From: Nocardia abscessus
GTDB lineage: Bacteria; Actinomycetota; Actinomycetes; Mycobacteriales; Mycobacteriaceae
Reading direction: 5' to 3'
Assembly: GCF_015477775.1 (NCBI RefSeq)
Contig: NZ_JADLQO010000010.1
Location: 62,001 to 126,000 of the forward strand
Length of the DNA: 64,000 nt
Both the position numbers and the translations under genes were made by a program. Below the pieces are notes generated by a model. The model saw only the letters and a list, made by a program, of their open reading frames with translations, was not told the DNA's origin and made no database searches. Shown piece after piece: positions 1 through 8,060 of the stretch (positions within the stretch are counted from its first letter, which is position 1; every line of letters begins with the position of its first letter).

Positions 1-846
1 TCAGGCGGTCGCCTGGGAGCGGGACAGCGAGACGGCGGTGGCGCACATGACGAGCACGGCGCCCGCGACGACGACGAGCCCGCCCGCGCCGGTTTGCAAC
101 CGCTCGTCCAGCACGGCGAAGCCGATGAATGCCGCGGCGAGCGGCTCGGCGATGGTGACGGCGGGCAGCGACGCGGTCAGCGGGCCGACTTGGTACGCGC
201 GCTGCTGCAGGTACACGCCCGCGACGCCGGCCGCGATCAGCGCCCAGGTCTGCCAGGCGCCGAGCACGTGGCCGACGCCGTGGTCGAACAGATCCGTGAC
301 GTAGGAGGTGACGGCGGCGGCCAGCCCGTACAGCGCACCGCTCGCCACGCCCAGCAGCAGCGCGCGCAGCCCGGGATCGCGCGCGGTGACGCCGCCGACC
401 GTAGCGGCGGCGATCAGGCCGAGCAGGATGCCCAGCGGGATGAGCCAATCACTCAGCGGCGCATCGGCATTGCCCGCGGTCGGATTGCCGACGAGCAGGA
501 AGCAGGCCAGCGCGGCGGTGAGCGCCAAGGCGGTCGCCCAGGTGCGGGGCGGCACGCGGCGGTGATTGATCCGCGCGGACAGCGGTAGCGCGAACACCAG
601 CGCGCTCACCAGGATCGGCTGCACCAGCAGGACCGCGCCCAGGGCGAGCGCGGCGACCTGCATCGCGTATCCGCCCGCATCGCCGACGACGCCGCCCCAC
701 CAGCGGGGACTGCGCATCAGCGCGCGGATCAGCGACTCACCCTCCGGCACCGCGGCCGCCGCATGCTGCTGCGCGACCGCGGCGACCGCGAACAGTAGCG
801 CCGCCAGTAGGGCGCAGACGACGGCGGCAGCCGGATGGGTGGACAC
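1..846 (-). CDS. DMT/EamA-like multidrug-metabolite permease
   Basis: Predicted integral membrane protein of about 281 residues, made almost entirely of hydrophobic segments (roughly nine or ten helices) separated by short Arg/Gly loops, as in small DMT-superfamily permeases; substrate unknown. I place the start at the GTG at 846, which begins VSTHPAAAVV, because the upstream helicase stops at 851. The reading frame stays open further upstream, but only through Arg/Pro-rich sequence lying antisense-frame inside the helicase. With only four bases between the genes, it is probably co-transcribed with the helicase. The membrane-protein call is strong; the family call comes from the hydrophobic pattern only. 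Confidence 0.7.
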   Translation of the reverse strand: MSTHPAAAVVCALLAALLFAVAAVAQQHAAAAVPEGESLIRALMRSPRWWGGVVGDAGGYAMQVAALALGAVLLVQPILVSALVFALPLSARINHRRVPPRTWATALALTAALACFLLVGNPTAGNADAPLSDWLIPLGILLGLIAAATVGGVTARDPGLRALLLGVASGALYGLAAAVTSYVTDLFDHGVGHVLGAWQTWALIAAGVAGVYLQQRAYQVGPLTASLPAVTIAEPLAAAFIGFAVLDERLQTGAGGLVVVAGAVLVMCATAVSLSRSQATA

Positions 847-850
847 CAGA

Positions 851-2452
851 CTAGTTTGCTGCCCGATTGCCGCGATTCGGTGGCTGCTGGGTTCGCGCGG
901 CGCGTCGCCGTGTCCGGCCGGGCGTGTCGCCAGAGGTAGGAGTGGCGGAGCGACCGGAGAACCCGCCCGTGGCGCCCGAACCGTGGGTGGGAGCGCCGGT
1001 GGTCGGGCTCGCGCCGCGTCCGACGGTGTTGCTCGCAGCGGGTTTCGCGGTGCCCCGGCGACGCGCGGGTGCGGTGGCCGATTCGCCGCCGCGGCCCGAC
1101 CCGGCGGCCGACCGTCCTCCGGATTGCTTCGCCGAACCGCCGCCACGGCCACCGGCCGCTGTCGGCTCACCGCGCCTACCCGGCTTGCGCCGCGCGGGTT
1201 TCGCGGGGGCCGTGGCGGCCGCGGCCACGGGCGCGGCCGCAGCCGCGATCGGAATGCCGGAGGGGCGGCGGGCGCCGGTGATCTCGATCAGCGTGCGGTC
1301 GCCGGGGCGCACCTCGACGCCGTCGATCTCGACGCCGGCCTTGCGGGCCATCGCCTCGACCTCCCGGCGCTCTTCGTTCATCACCAGCGTGACGACCACG
1401 CCGTCCTCGCCCGCGCGGGCGGTGCGCCCGGCCCGGTGCAGGTAGGCCTTCGGCTCCGGCGGCGGATCGACGTGCACGACCAGGGAGATCCCGTCCACGT
1501 GAATGCCGCGCGCCGCGACGTCGGTGGTGACCAGCACCGGCACCGAGCCGTCGGCGAACGCGGCGAGGGTGCGGGTGCGGTTGTTCTGCGCCTTGCCGCC
1601 GTGCAGCGCGCCGGCGGGGATGCCCGCGCCGCGCAGCTGTTTGGCGAGCCGGTCGGCGCCGTGCTTGGTGCGGACGAACATGATGGTCAGCCCGTCGCGG
1701 GCGGCGATCTCGGTGGCGATCGCCCGTTTGGCGACCTTGTCGCCGACGTACAGCAGGTGGTGCGACATCGTGGTGACCGACGCCGAGGCAGGGGCGGTGG
1801 AATGCGTGACGGGGGCGCGCAGGTAGCGCTTGACCAGCTTGTCGACCTCGCCGTCCAGCGTGGCCGAGAACAGCAGGCGTTGACCGTCGCGCGGCGTGCG
1901 GTCCAGCAGCTTGGTCACCTGCGGCAGAAAGCCCATGTCGGCCATGTGGTCGGCCTCGTCGAGCGCGGTGATCATCACCTCGGACAGGTCGGCCGAACCC
2001 TGTGCGAGGAGGTCGGCGAGTCGCCCGGGGGTGGCGATGAGCAGGTCGACGCCGCGGGCGAGCCGGTCGGCCTGGCGCTTGATCGGGGCGCCGCCGACCA
2101 CCGAGGCCACCCGCAAGCCCAGCGCGAGCGCCGGTTCGTCGAGCGCTCGCTCGATCTGCGCGGCCAGCTCGCGGGTCGGCACGAGCACGAGTCCGCGGGG
2201 GCGGCCCGGCTTGGCCGAGGCGCCCATCAGGCGGGCGAGCATCGGGAGGCCGAAGGCCAGGGTCTTCCCGGAACCGGTCGGCCCGCGGCCGAGCACATCC
2301 TTGGCGGCAAGGACGTCCGGCGCCGTGGCGGCCTGGATCGGGAACGGCGTCTCGATGCCGTCGCGTCGCAGTGCTTGCACGAGCACGGCGGGCAGGCCGA
2401 GGTCCGCGAAGGTCGCGGCGGGCGCCACGGCGACGGTGGTCGAGGGGGTCAC
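851..2452 (-). CDS. DEAD-box ATP-dependent RNA helicase
   Basis: RNA helicase of 533 residues that unwinds or remodels RNA duplexes using ATP. The full motif set is visible: Q-motif region FADLGL...FPIQ at about 15-40, Walker A GPTGSGKT at 57-64, PTREL at 92-96, TPGRL at 141-145, DEAD at 165-168, SAT at 196-198, DVAARGIH at 311-318 and HRAGRTAR at 339-346. From about residue 400 the C-terminus is a low-complexity Arg/Gly/Ala/Pro tail, typical of RhlE-like helicases that use the tail for RNA binding. The start is GTG with no strong Shine-Dalgarno sequence. A perfect 11-bp stem-loop lies 25 bases upstream of it. The DMT permease follows after four bases. Confidence 0.95.
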   Translation of the reverse strand: MTPSTTVAVAPAATFADLGLPAVLVQALRRDGIETPFPIQAATAPDVLAAKDVLGRGPTGSGKTLAFGLPMLARLMGASAKPGRPRGLVLVPTRELAAQIERALDEPALALGLRVASVVGGAPIKRQADRLARGVDLLIATPGRLADLLAQGSADLSEVMITALDEADHMADMGFLPQVTKLLDRTPRDGQRLLFSATLDGEVDKLVKRYLRAPVTHSTAPASASVTTMSHHLLYVGDKVAKRAIATEIAARDGLTIMFVRTKHGADRLAKQLRGAGIPAGALHGGKAQNNRTRTLAAFADGSVPVLVTTDVAARGIHVDGISLVVHVDPPPEPKAYLHRAGRTARAGEDGVVVTLVMNEERREVEAMARKAGVEIDGVEVRPGDRTLIEITGARRPSGIPIAAAAAPVAAAATAPAKPARRKPGRRGEPTAAGGRGGGSAKQSGGRSAAGSGRGGESATAPARRRGTAKPAASNTVGRGASPTTGAPTHGSGATGGFSGRSATPTSGDTPGRTRRRAARTQQPPNRGNRAAN

Positions 2453-2476
2453 GAGGTGGGTGTGCCTTTCGTCGCA

Positions 2477-2502
2477 CAGCGCGTTCGGCAGCGAACGCGC
2501 TG
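2477..2502 (-). terminator. Perfect 11-bp hairpin ahead of the helicase
   Basis: CAGCGCGTTCG and CGAACGCGCTG are exact inverted repeats separated by four bases. On the minus strand this lies about 130 bases after the M56 peptidase stop and 25 bases before the helicase GTG start. It could terminate the BlaI-M56 transcript, or be a structured 5' leader of the helicase mRNA. There is no U-tract. Confidence 0.5.
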
Positions 2503-2632
2503 TTCGGTGGGATGAAGAGCGGGTGCACGATACCGTTCACCGCGCTGCGGCTCGGGTCGTGACGCGCGCCGCGTGGAACGAGAGGGGCGGCCGACCGAAG
2601 TGGACCGAGTGTCCAGGATACGTGTTCGTGCG

Positions 2633-3571
2633 TCAGCCGTTGAACAGCCGACTCAGCTCCACCAGCCAGGGTACGGCCACGGCGAGCGTGGGCACCACCA
2701 GAATGGCGGCCGAGCCGAGATAGGCGGCCGTGGCGATGCGGAGGTCACCGATCCGCTCGCTGAGCCGCTGGATGCGGATGAGCGTGGTGGGACCGCCCGC
2801 CGCGAGAGCGCCTTGCGGCGCGGTGGACTTCGCGCACGCTACGAGGGCGCGTGCCAGCGGCTTCGGCCCGGTGACCTTGACGGCCGAGTCGTCGGCGAGC
2901 AATTCGATGAGCAATTTCACCGAGCCGAGGGCGGCTTTGCTGCGCACCACCCGGGGGAATGCCTCGTGCACCGCCGTGAACGCCTCCAGTACGAGATCGT
3001 GCCTGGCCCGCAGGTGTGAACGCTCATGGCTGACGATGGCGGTGACCTCGGCGTCGGCGAGGTTGGTCAGGGTGCCCTCGCTGAGCACGACGCGCTGGCG
3101 CAGGCCGGGCAGGCAGTAGGCGATGGGCTCGGTGGCGGCCAGCACCCGGATGTCGGCGGCGCGCCGGTGCGGACCGCTCTGGTCCAGCAGATCGACGAGC
3201 ATGCGGTGGCGCGCCCGCCGCCTGCGGGTGTGCACGCCGACCCGGACGACGGCGTAGATCAACCGGGCGCCGACCAGCAGCGTCAGCGCGAAGACGAACA
3301 CGTAGGCCAGCCACAGGGGCAGGCCGAGCGCGTCGATCTCCCGGGTCGGCGCGGTGGTCGGGCGGCCGTCGGGGCCGGGCACGAGCAGCTCGGCGGCGAT
3401 GGCCAGCCCGGATCCGAACGCGCTGAGCACGGCGGCGAGCGCGATGGCCTGCCAGAGCACCAGCGCTGCGCGGGGCGTCCGATAAGTCCAGGTCGCCCGG
3501 CTGAGTAAGGCAGGGGCGGGCCCTGCGAGAAGCAATGCGAGTCCGGCGAAGACCGGCGCGGTTGCGTTCAT
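2633..3571 (-). CDS. M56-family membrane metallopeptidase (BlaR1/MecR1-like)
   Basis: Membrane zinc peptidase of 312 residues with hydrophobic segments near residues 5-25, 38-65 and 85-112 and one near the C-terminus. The catalytic HExxH motif is HERSH at residues 182-186, preceded by the conserved phrase TAIVS. There is no extracellular penicillin-binding sensor domain as in true BlaR1, so this is the short actinobacterial form. It lies 43 bases downstream of a BlaI-type repressor on the same strand. In this arrangement the peptidase usually relieves repression by acting on the repressor directly or indirectly. The signal sensed here is unknown. Confidence 0.85.
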   Translation of the reverse strand: MNATAPVFAGLALLLAGPAPALLSRATWTYRTPRAALVLWQAIALAAVLSAFGSGLAIAAELLVPGPDGRPTTAPTREIDALGLPLWLAYVFVFALTLLVGARLIYAVVRVGVHTRRRRARHRMLVDLLDQSGPHRRAADIRVLAATEPIAYCLPGLRQRVVLSEGTLTNLADAEVTAIVSHERSHLRARHDLVLEAFTAVHEAFPRVVRSKAALGSVKLLIELLADDSAVKVTGPKPLARALVACAKSTAPQGALAAGGPTTLIRIQRLSERIGDLRIATAAYLGSAAILVVPTLAVAVPWLVELSRLFNG

Positions 3572-3614
3572 CGACTCAGCTCACTGCGTTGTGGGGCCAG
3601 GGCGCCCGAGGAGT

Positions 3615-4007
3615 CTACTGCGGCGGCGGTGCCGAGTCCTCGGTTGCTTCGAGCTTAGCGAGTGCTTCGCGCAATGCGGCAGCCTCGTCCTTGCCGACCT
3701 GTTCCACGAAGTGCACCAGCGCGGCGGCGCGGCTGCCCGCCGCGTCGGCCTGCTGCAGCGCGTCGACCATCAGACTGGCCACGAGTTCGTCGCGGGTGTG
3801 CACCGGCGCGTAGCGGTGCGCGCGGTCGTCGCGCCGCTGCACCACGAGGTTCTTCTTCGCGAGGCGTTGCAGCACGGTCATCACCGTGGTGTACGCGAGC
3901 TCGCGGCGTGCGGCGAGCGCCTCGTGCACCTGCCGGACCGTTTGTGGTTCGTCGGCCGACCACAACTGGTCCATGACCGCTTTCTCGAGTTCACCAAGAC
4001 CTGCCAT
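3615..4007 (-). CDS. BlaI/MecI/CopY-type transcriptional repressor
   Basis: Repressor of 130 residues with an N-terminal winged helix (about residues 5-75: GELEKAVMDQLW, then AYTTVMTVLQRLAKKNLV) that matches the BlaI/MecI/CopY family, followed by a helical dimerisation tail. It is the first gene of a two-gene unit with the M56 peptidase. An imperfect TACTACA-N3-TGTCGTA dyad at 4042-4058, 35 bases upstream of the start, is a plausible autoregulatory operator. No target beyond this pair can be named from the window. Confidence 0.9.
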   Translation of the reverse strand: MAGLGELEKAVMDQLWSADEPQTVRQVHEALAARRELAYTTVMTVLQRLAKKNLVVQRRDDRAHRYAPVHTRDELVASLMVDALQQADAAGSRAAALVHFVEQVGKDEAAALREALAKLEATEDSAPPPQ

Positions 4008-4041
4008 CCCACAATTTTAGGGACTCAACGACGAGGATGCG

Positions 4042-4058
4042 TACTACAGGGTGTCGTA
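4042..4058. promoter_or_regulatory. Candidate BlaI operator
   Basis: TACTACA and TGTCGTA form a 7+3+7 dyad with one mismatch. It sits just upstream of the BlaI-type gene and resembles the TACA/TGTA half-sites bound by BlaI-family repressors. Confidence 0.5.
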
Positions 4059-4078
4059 ACTATGAAGTAGCTGGTGTG

Positions 4079-4978
4079 TCATTTCTCATAGCGCGCGGTT
4101 TCGGCTGCCGTCGCGGCAGGTCCGCCCACTTTTCCGCGCACGTGCCTCGCGCCGATCGGCACGATCATCGGCCGGCCCGACACGGGGTCCTCGAGCACCG
4201 TGGCGTCCAGGTCGAACACCTCGCGCAGCAGCTCGACCGACATCACCTCCTCCGGCGCGCCCGCGGCCACGACACGCCCGTCGCGCATGACCACCAACTG
4301 GTCGCTGTAGCGGATCGCGAGGTTGAGATCGTGCAGCACCATGACGACGGTGCGGCCCAGATCGGCGTGCAACCGGTCGACCAGGTCGAGCACCTCGATC
4401 GAGTGGGCCAGATCCAGGTAGGTGGTCGGCTCGTCGAGCAGCAGGATGTCGGTGCCCTGGGCCAGCGCCATGGAGATCCAGGCGCGCTGGCGCTGGCCGC
4501 CGGACAGCTCGTCGAGCGCGCGGTCGGCGAGGTCGGCGATCCCGGTTTGTGCCAGCGCGGTCGTCACCTCGGACTCGTCGGTGCCCGACCACTGCCGGAA
4601 CCAGGACTGGTGCGGGTGGCGTCCGCGGGTGACCAGATCGGCGACGGTGAGTCCTTCCGGAGCGACCGGCGATTGCGGCAGCATGCCGACGATGCGGGCG
4701 ACGTCCTTGGTCTTCATCGTCGAAATGGCCTTGCCGTCCAACAGGACCCGGCCTTCCCGCGGGCGCAGCAGGCGGCCGAGCGAGCGCAGGAGGGTCGACT
4801 TCCCGCAACCGTTCGGTCCGATGACGGTGGTGACCACGCCGGGGGCGATGGTCAAGCTCAACCCGTCGACGACCACGCGGTCGCCGTAGCCGAGCGTGAC
4901 GCCCTCGGCGCCGAGCCGGTGCTCCGGAGCGCCCGCCTGCCCTGGGGCGTCGGGTGTGGTGATGTCCGCGATCGTCAT
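4079..4978 (-). CDS. Iron-siderophore ABC importer ATPase (FepC/FecE-like)
   Basis: Cytoplasmic ATPase of 299 residues that powers Fe-siderophore uptake. Walker A GPNGCGKST is at residues 54-62, the signature LSGGQRQR at about 158-165 and Walker B ILLLDEPT at 178-185. The phrase TTYLDLAHSIEVLDLV after Walker B is typical of FepC/FhuC/FecE ATPases. The ATG at 4978 overlaps the stop of the upstream permease (ATGA), so translation is probably coupled; longer upstream reading frame is rejected for this reason. It is the last gene of the permease-permease-ATPase operon driven from the iron-box region near 7150. No substrate-binding lipoprotein lies in this operon. Confidence 0.93.
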   Translation of the reverse strand: MTIADITTPDAPGQAGAPEHRLGAEGVTLGYGDRVVVDGLSLTIAPGVVTTVIGPNGCGKSTLLRSLGRLLRPREGRVLLDGKAISTMKTKDVARIVGMLPQSPVAPEGLTVADLVTRGRHPHQSWFRQWSGTDESEVTTALAQTGIADLADRALDELSGGQRQRAWISMALAQGTDILLLDEPTTYLDLAHSIEVLDLVDRLHADLGRTVVMVLHDLNLAIRYSDQLVVMRDGRVVAAGAPEEVMSVELLREVFDLDATVLEDPVSGRPMIVPIGARHVRGKVGGPAATAAETARYEK

Positions 4979-6063
4979 GACAGCGTCGCCTTCCGGTTCA
5001 TACGCACGAGCAGATACAGCAGGAACGGGCCGCCGAATGCCGCGGTCACGACGCCAACGGGCAGGTCGACCGGGAACAGCGTGCGGGACGCGATATCCGC
5101 GCCGACCACCAGGATGGCGCCGAACACGGCGGAGCCGACGAGCGGTTCGCCCGGGGTCCGCAACAGGCGTCGCGCGATCTGCGGCGCCGCGAGGGCGACG
5201 AAACCGACCGGCCCGACCGCGGCGGTGGCCACCGAGGCGGCGACGACGGCCGCACCGATCAGGATGGCCTGCTGGGTCTGGATCCGCACCCCGAGCGCGC
5301 GCGTGGTGTCCGAACCGAGGCGCAGCGCGGCGAGGGTGCGGGCCGAGACCAGCGCGACGAGAGCGGCGACGCCCGCGGCGATCGTCGCGGGCGCCAGATG
5401 GGCGGCGTCGGCCGCGTTGAGCGATCCGTTCAGCCACAGCTGCGCGCGCTGGGCGTCGGCCAGGCCGGCGCGGGTGAGCAGCCAGTTGATGCCCGCCATC
5501 AGCAGGGCGTTGACTCCGACGCCGATCAGCACGAGTCGCAGCCCGGTGGCGCCGTAAGCGCCGGTGGAGGTGCGGCCCCAGGCGAGCAGGTAGATGGCCG
5601 CGGCGGTGAGCAGACCACCCGCCAGCGCCGCCAGCGGCGCGCCGACCGAAGCGGCCAGCCCGGTGTTCGCGCCGGTGGTGACCAGCACGGCGACCGCGGC
5701 CAGGCTCGCGCCCGAGGTGATGCCGAGCATGTCCGGAGCGGCCAGCGGGTTGTGCAGGATGGACTGGGTGATCGCGCCCGAGAGTCCGAGCGCCAGGCCG
5801 ACCACGAGCGCGGTGAGCGCGCGCGGCAGCCGGGATTCCAGCACGATGAACCGCTGTGCCCTGGTGCCGCCGCCGGTCAGCACGTCCAGCACGCGCGCTG
5901 GTGGCAGGTGGGATTCGCCCACCACGATGTCCAGGCAGAAGAGTCCGAGCGCCAGCACGATCAGTATCGCGACGATCAGCACCATCCGCGGTCGCAATAC
6001 CGCCGACACCGGGCCGACGCGCAGAGCGGGTCGCGCATTCGTGGTTCGCCGCGAAATCGTCAC
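4975..6063 (-). CDS. Iron-siderophore ABC importer permease (FepG/FecD-like)
   Basis: Integral membrane permease of about 362 residues of the FecCD family. Diagnostic segments are ESRLPRALTALVVGLALGLSG, the loop HNPLAAPDMLGITSGAS, and near the C-terminus VGPVGFVALAAPQIARRL followed by TAAFGGPFLLYLL. About ten membrane spans are predicted. The GTG start at 6063 overlaps the stop of the upstream permease (GTGA). The far longer open frame upstream lies across that permease in another frame and is not coding. It likely pairs with the 6060-7106 permease as a heterodimeric channel. Confidence 0.92.
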   Translation of the reverse strand: MTISRRTTNARPALRVGPVSAVLRPRMVLIVAILIVLALGLFCLDIVVGESHLPPARVLDVLTGGGTRAQRFIVLESRLPRALTALVVGLALGLSGAITQSILHNPLAAPDMLGITSGASLAAVAVLVTTGANTGLAASVGAPLAALAGGLLTAAAIYLLAWGRTSTGAYGATGLRLVLIGVGVNALLMAGINWLLTRAGLADAQRAQLWLNGSLNAADAAHLAPATIAAGVAALVALVSARTLAALRLGSDTTRALGVRIQTQQAILIGAAVVAASVATAAVGPVGFVALAAPQIARRLLRTPGEPLVGSAVFGAILVVGADIASRTLFPVDLPVGVVTAAFGGPFLLYLLVRMNRKATLS

Positions 6064-7106
6064 AGGTTCACCAGCTTCCGCCTGCGGACGAATGCGAGGA
6101 AGAACGGCACGCCGAGCACGGCCAGCATCACACCCACTTCCAGCTCGCCCGGGCGGGCGACCAGACGTCCGGCCACATCGGCGATCAGCAGCAGCAATGC
6201 GCCGAAGAGGCCGGAATACGGGACCAGCCACCGATAGTCCGGTCCCGTGCATATCCGCGCGAGATGCGGAACGACGAGACCGAGGAAGGCGATCGGCCCG
6301 ACGGCCGCTGTCGCCGCGCCCGTCAGCAGCACGATGGCCGCGAGCCCGAGTGCGCGGGCCCGGCCGATATGCACGCCGAGCCCGCGCGCGACGTCCTCGC
6401 CCAGGCCGATCAGGTTCAGTCCGGGCGCTGCCAGGACCGCCAGCAGCACGCCTACCGCCAGGAATGGCAGCACCTGCCAGAACACCGCGGCATCGCGGCC
6501 TGCGACCGTGCCGATCACCCAGAATCGGTAGGTGTCCAGCACCTGCGCGTCGAACAGCACGACGGCGTTCGTCATCGCCTGCAGGAACGCGGTGATCGCG
6601 ACGCCGGCGAGCACCAGGCTCAGCGGGCTCGCTTTGCCGCCACCCACCGAGGCGGTGCCGAACACCACCAGTCCGGCGATCAGCGCTCCGGCGAAGGCGA
6701 ACCAGATGTATTCCTCCGGCGCGCTGAAGGCGAACAGGTACACGCTCAGCGCCGCGAGAAACGCTGCGCCTGCGTTGAGTCCGAGCAGCCCGGCGTCGGC
6801 GAGCGGGTTGCGGGTGTAGCCCTGGATGAGCGCGCCCGCTATGCCCAGGGCCGATCCGCAGACCAGCGCCAGCGCGGTGCGGGGGAGCCGCAGCGCGCGC
6901 ACGATCTGTTCCTCGGTGGAGTCGGCCGCGCACGTGAAGGGGCCGCCGGGGCAGGTGAGCGCATGGTGCACGGCGTCGTACACGGTTCCCGGCGCGAGCG
7001 AGCGCGCGCCGACCGCCACGCCGGCGAGTACGGCGAGCAGGAGCAGGACGGTCGAGACGAGAAGTCCGCAGAGACGTCGCCTCCGCACGGTGGCAAGGAA
7101 GGTCAC
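6060..7106 (-). CDS. Iron-siderophore ABC importer permease (FepD/FecC-like)
   Basis: First gene of the iron-uptake operon, a FecCD-family permease of 348 residues. Visible family motifs are ALRLPRTALALVCGSALGIAG, the loop TRNPLADAGLLGLNAGA, and AVGPIAFLGLVVPHLAR towards the C-terminus, which ends FFLAFVRRRKL. The start is GTG at 7106. An iron box at 7148-7166 lies about 40 bases upstream and is shared with the divergent FhuF-like gene at 7239, so both are expected to be repressed under iron-replete conditions by an IdeR/DtxR protein (inference from the box). Confidence 0.92.
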   Translation of the reverse strand: MTFLATVRRRRLCGLLVSTVLLLLAVLAGVAVGARSLAPGTVYDAVHHALTCPGGPFTCAADSTEEQIVRALRLPRTALALVCGSALGIAGALIQGYTRNPLADAGLLGLNAGAAFLAALSVYLFAFSAPEEYIWFAFAGALIAGLVVFGTASVGGGKASPLSLVLAGVAITAFLQAMTNAVVLFDAQVLDTYRFWVIGTVAGRDAAVFWQVLPFLAVGVLLAVLAAPGLNLIGLGEDVARGLGVHIGRARALGLAAIVLLTGAATAAVGPIAFLGLVVPHLARICTGPDYRWLVPYSGLFGALLLLIADVAGRLVARPGELEVGVMLAVLGVPFFLAFVRRRKLVNL

Positions 7107-7139
7107 AGCGACGAGGTGCTCCTGAAATCAGCGGTACGG

Positions 7140-7169
7140 TTGCTAAGAATGGTAAGCCTAACCTATCTT
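7140..7169. promoter_or_regulatory. Iron box (IdeR/DtxR) within divergent promoter
   Basis: The 19-mer at 7148-7166, AATGGTAAGCCTAACCTAT, matches the mycobacterial IdeR consensus at 13 of 19 positions by my count. On the plus strand it lies between a -35-like TTGCTA (7140-7145) and a -10-like TATCTT (7164-7169), 18 bases apart. It sits between the siderophore permease operon (minus) and the FhuF-like gene (plus). Confidence 0.75.
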
Positions 7170-7238
7170 TCGCTGACTAACGGGCATGGCCGATTGTCCG
7201 CCGCGCCGCGCGACGGAGCCGACTCCTGAGGAGGTCCG

Positions 7239-7946
7239 ATGACCGAGCTCATCACCACGCCATATCGATCCACGACGGCGTTCGGCCGCGCCTGTGCCCG
7301 GCTCCGCGCGCTGCAACCGGAACATCCGCGGGTATACGCCGTGGCGGCGATGGCCGAGCAGGGCAAACGGCGCTGGTGGCAGCTGTCGGACGGCGTGCGC
7401 GAGGGGCGCGTCGAACTTATGTACCGGCGGCACGCGGCGGAGATGATCAGTGCCGACATCGCGGCGGAAGTGGTTGCCACGGCCCTGATCCACGCGATCG
7501 TCGGACGGGTGGTCGCCTTGCTCGTCGCGGAGGGGCGGGCGTGGGACCCGGGGTTGGAGAACCTCTGGATTCATACCGACAACGATGGCGGAATCGACTG
7601 GGCGGGGCTGTCGGACACCACGATTCGCGTGCTCGACGGCGATCCGCTGGCCGGCGAGGCGGGCGTGGTCGCTCTGCCCTGCCCGGAGGCGATGTACGTC
7701 TGGCTCGCGCATCGTTGCGAGTCGGCGCTGACCGTCGTTCAGCAGAACATGGCACGCTGCTCGGGTTTGAGCGCCCGCCGGTTCTGGTCTCTGGTCGGTG
7801 AATCCGTTGCGGGCGCTTCGACTTACGTGCCCGATCTCGCTCGGACCGATTCCGCTGCCGGGGTGCGGCGGGGGCAGGGACTGCTGGCGGCCATGGCCGG
7901 ACGTGGACTTCCGGTGCGCCGCTCGGGGTATTGCCTAGTTAGGTAA
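7239..7946 (+). CDS. FhuF-like siderophore-iron reductase relative
   Basis: Cytoplasmic protein of 235 residues, divergent from the siderophore importer and behind the same iron box. The layout (N-terminal AFGRACARLRAL, an alternating helical middle, C-terminal basic RRS before a Cys) resembles actinobacterial FhuF-like ferric-siderophore reductases, which take iron from imported siderophores with a C-terminal [2Fe-2S] cluster. Here the expected Cys-Cys...Cys-x2-Cys tail is missing: the protein ends RRSGYCLVR and its stop codon lies inside a second iron-box promoter. A good Shine-Dalgarno (GAGGAGG) precedes the ATG. It may be a truncated, cluster-less form. The function is inferred from context and weak similarity. 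Confidence 0.5.
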   Translation: MTELITTPYRSTTAFGRACARLRALQPEHPRVYAVAAMAEQGKRRWWQLSDGVREGRVELMYRRHAAEMISADIAAEVVATALIHAIVGRVVALLVAEGRAWDPGLENLWIHTDNDGGIDWAGLSDTTIRVLDGDPLAGEAGVVALPCPEAMYVWLAHRCESALTVVQQNMARCSGLSARRFWSLVGESVAGASTYVPDLARTDSAAGVRRGQGLLAAMAGRGLPVRRSGYCLVR

Positions 7947-7960
7947 GCCTGACCTATACT
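7931..7960 (+). promoter_or_regulatory. Second iron-box promoter, same architecture as 7140-7169
   Basis: The 19-mer at 7939-7957, TTAGGTAAGCCTGACCTAT, matches the IdeR consensus at about 15 of 19 positions. It is flanked by a -35-like TTGCCT (7931-7936) and a -10-like TATACT (7955-7960) with an 18-base spacer. Element order, spacing and much of the sequence equal the promoter at 7140-7169. It overlaps the stop codon of the FhuF-like gene and points towards the plus strand. Confidence 0.7.
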
Positions 7961-7966
7961 CATACT

Positions 7967-8060
7967 CGGCGTACGGATCGCGAGAGAGTCCCGAGGGCTG
8001 CGGTGACCCCCGATCCCGTGCCGCGGCGGGCTCCACCTCGGGTGGGGCCCGCCGCTCTGT
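7967..8060 (+). ncRNA. Candidate iron-regulated small RNA
   Basis: A transcript from the iron-box promoter at 7931-7960 would start near 7967 and meet a very stable hairpin at 8023-8055, giving a product of about 90-100 nucleotides without a convincing reading frame. The 5' part can also pair internally (CTCGG with CCGAG). Mycobacteria have an IdeR-controlled sRNA (MrsI) with this general arrangement; homology is not claimed. Alternatively this is only the terminator of the FhuF-like mRNA, or the start of a long leader for the carbonic anhydrase gene. Confidence 0.4.
8023..8055 (+). terminator. Strong 15-bp stem-loop terminator
   Basis: GCGGCGGGC-T-CCACC pairs with GGTGG-G-GCCCGCCGC around a TCG loop: 15 pairs including one T-G wobble. 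It is followed by TCTGTTCC. It would end transcripts from the FhuF-like gene and from the second iron-box promoter. Confidence 0.7.
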
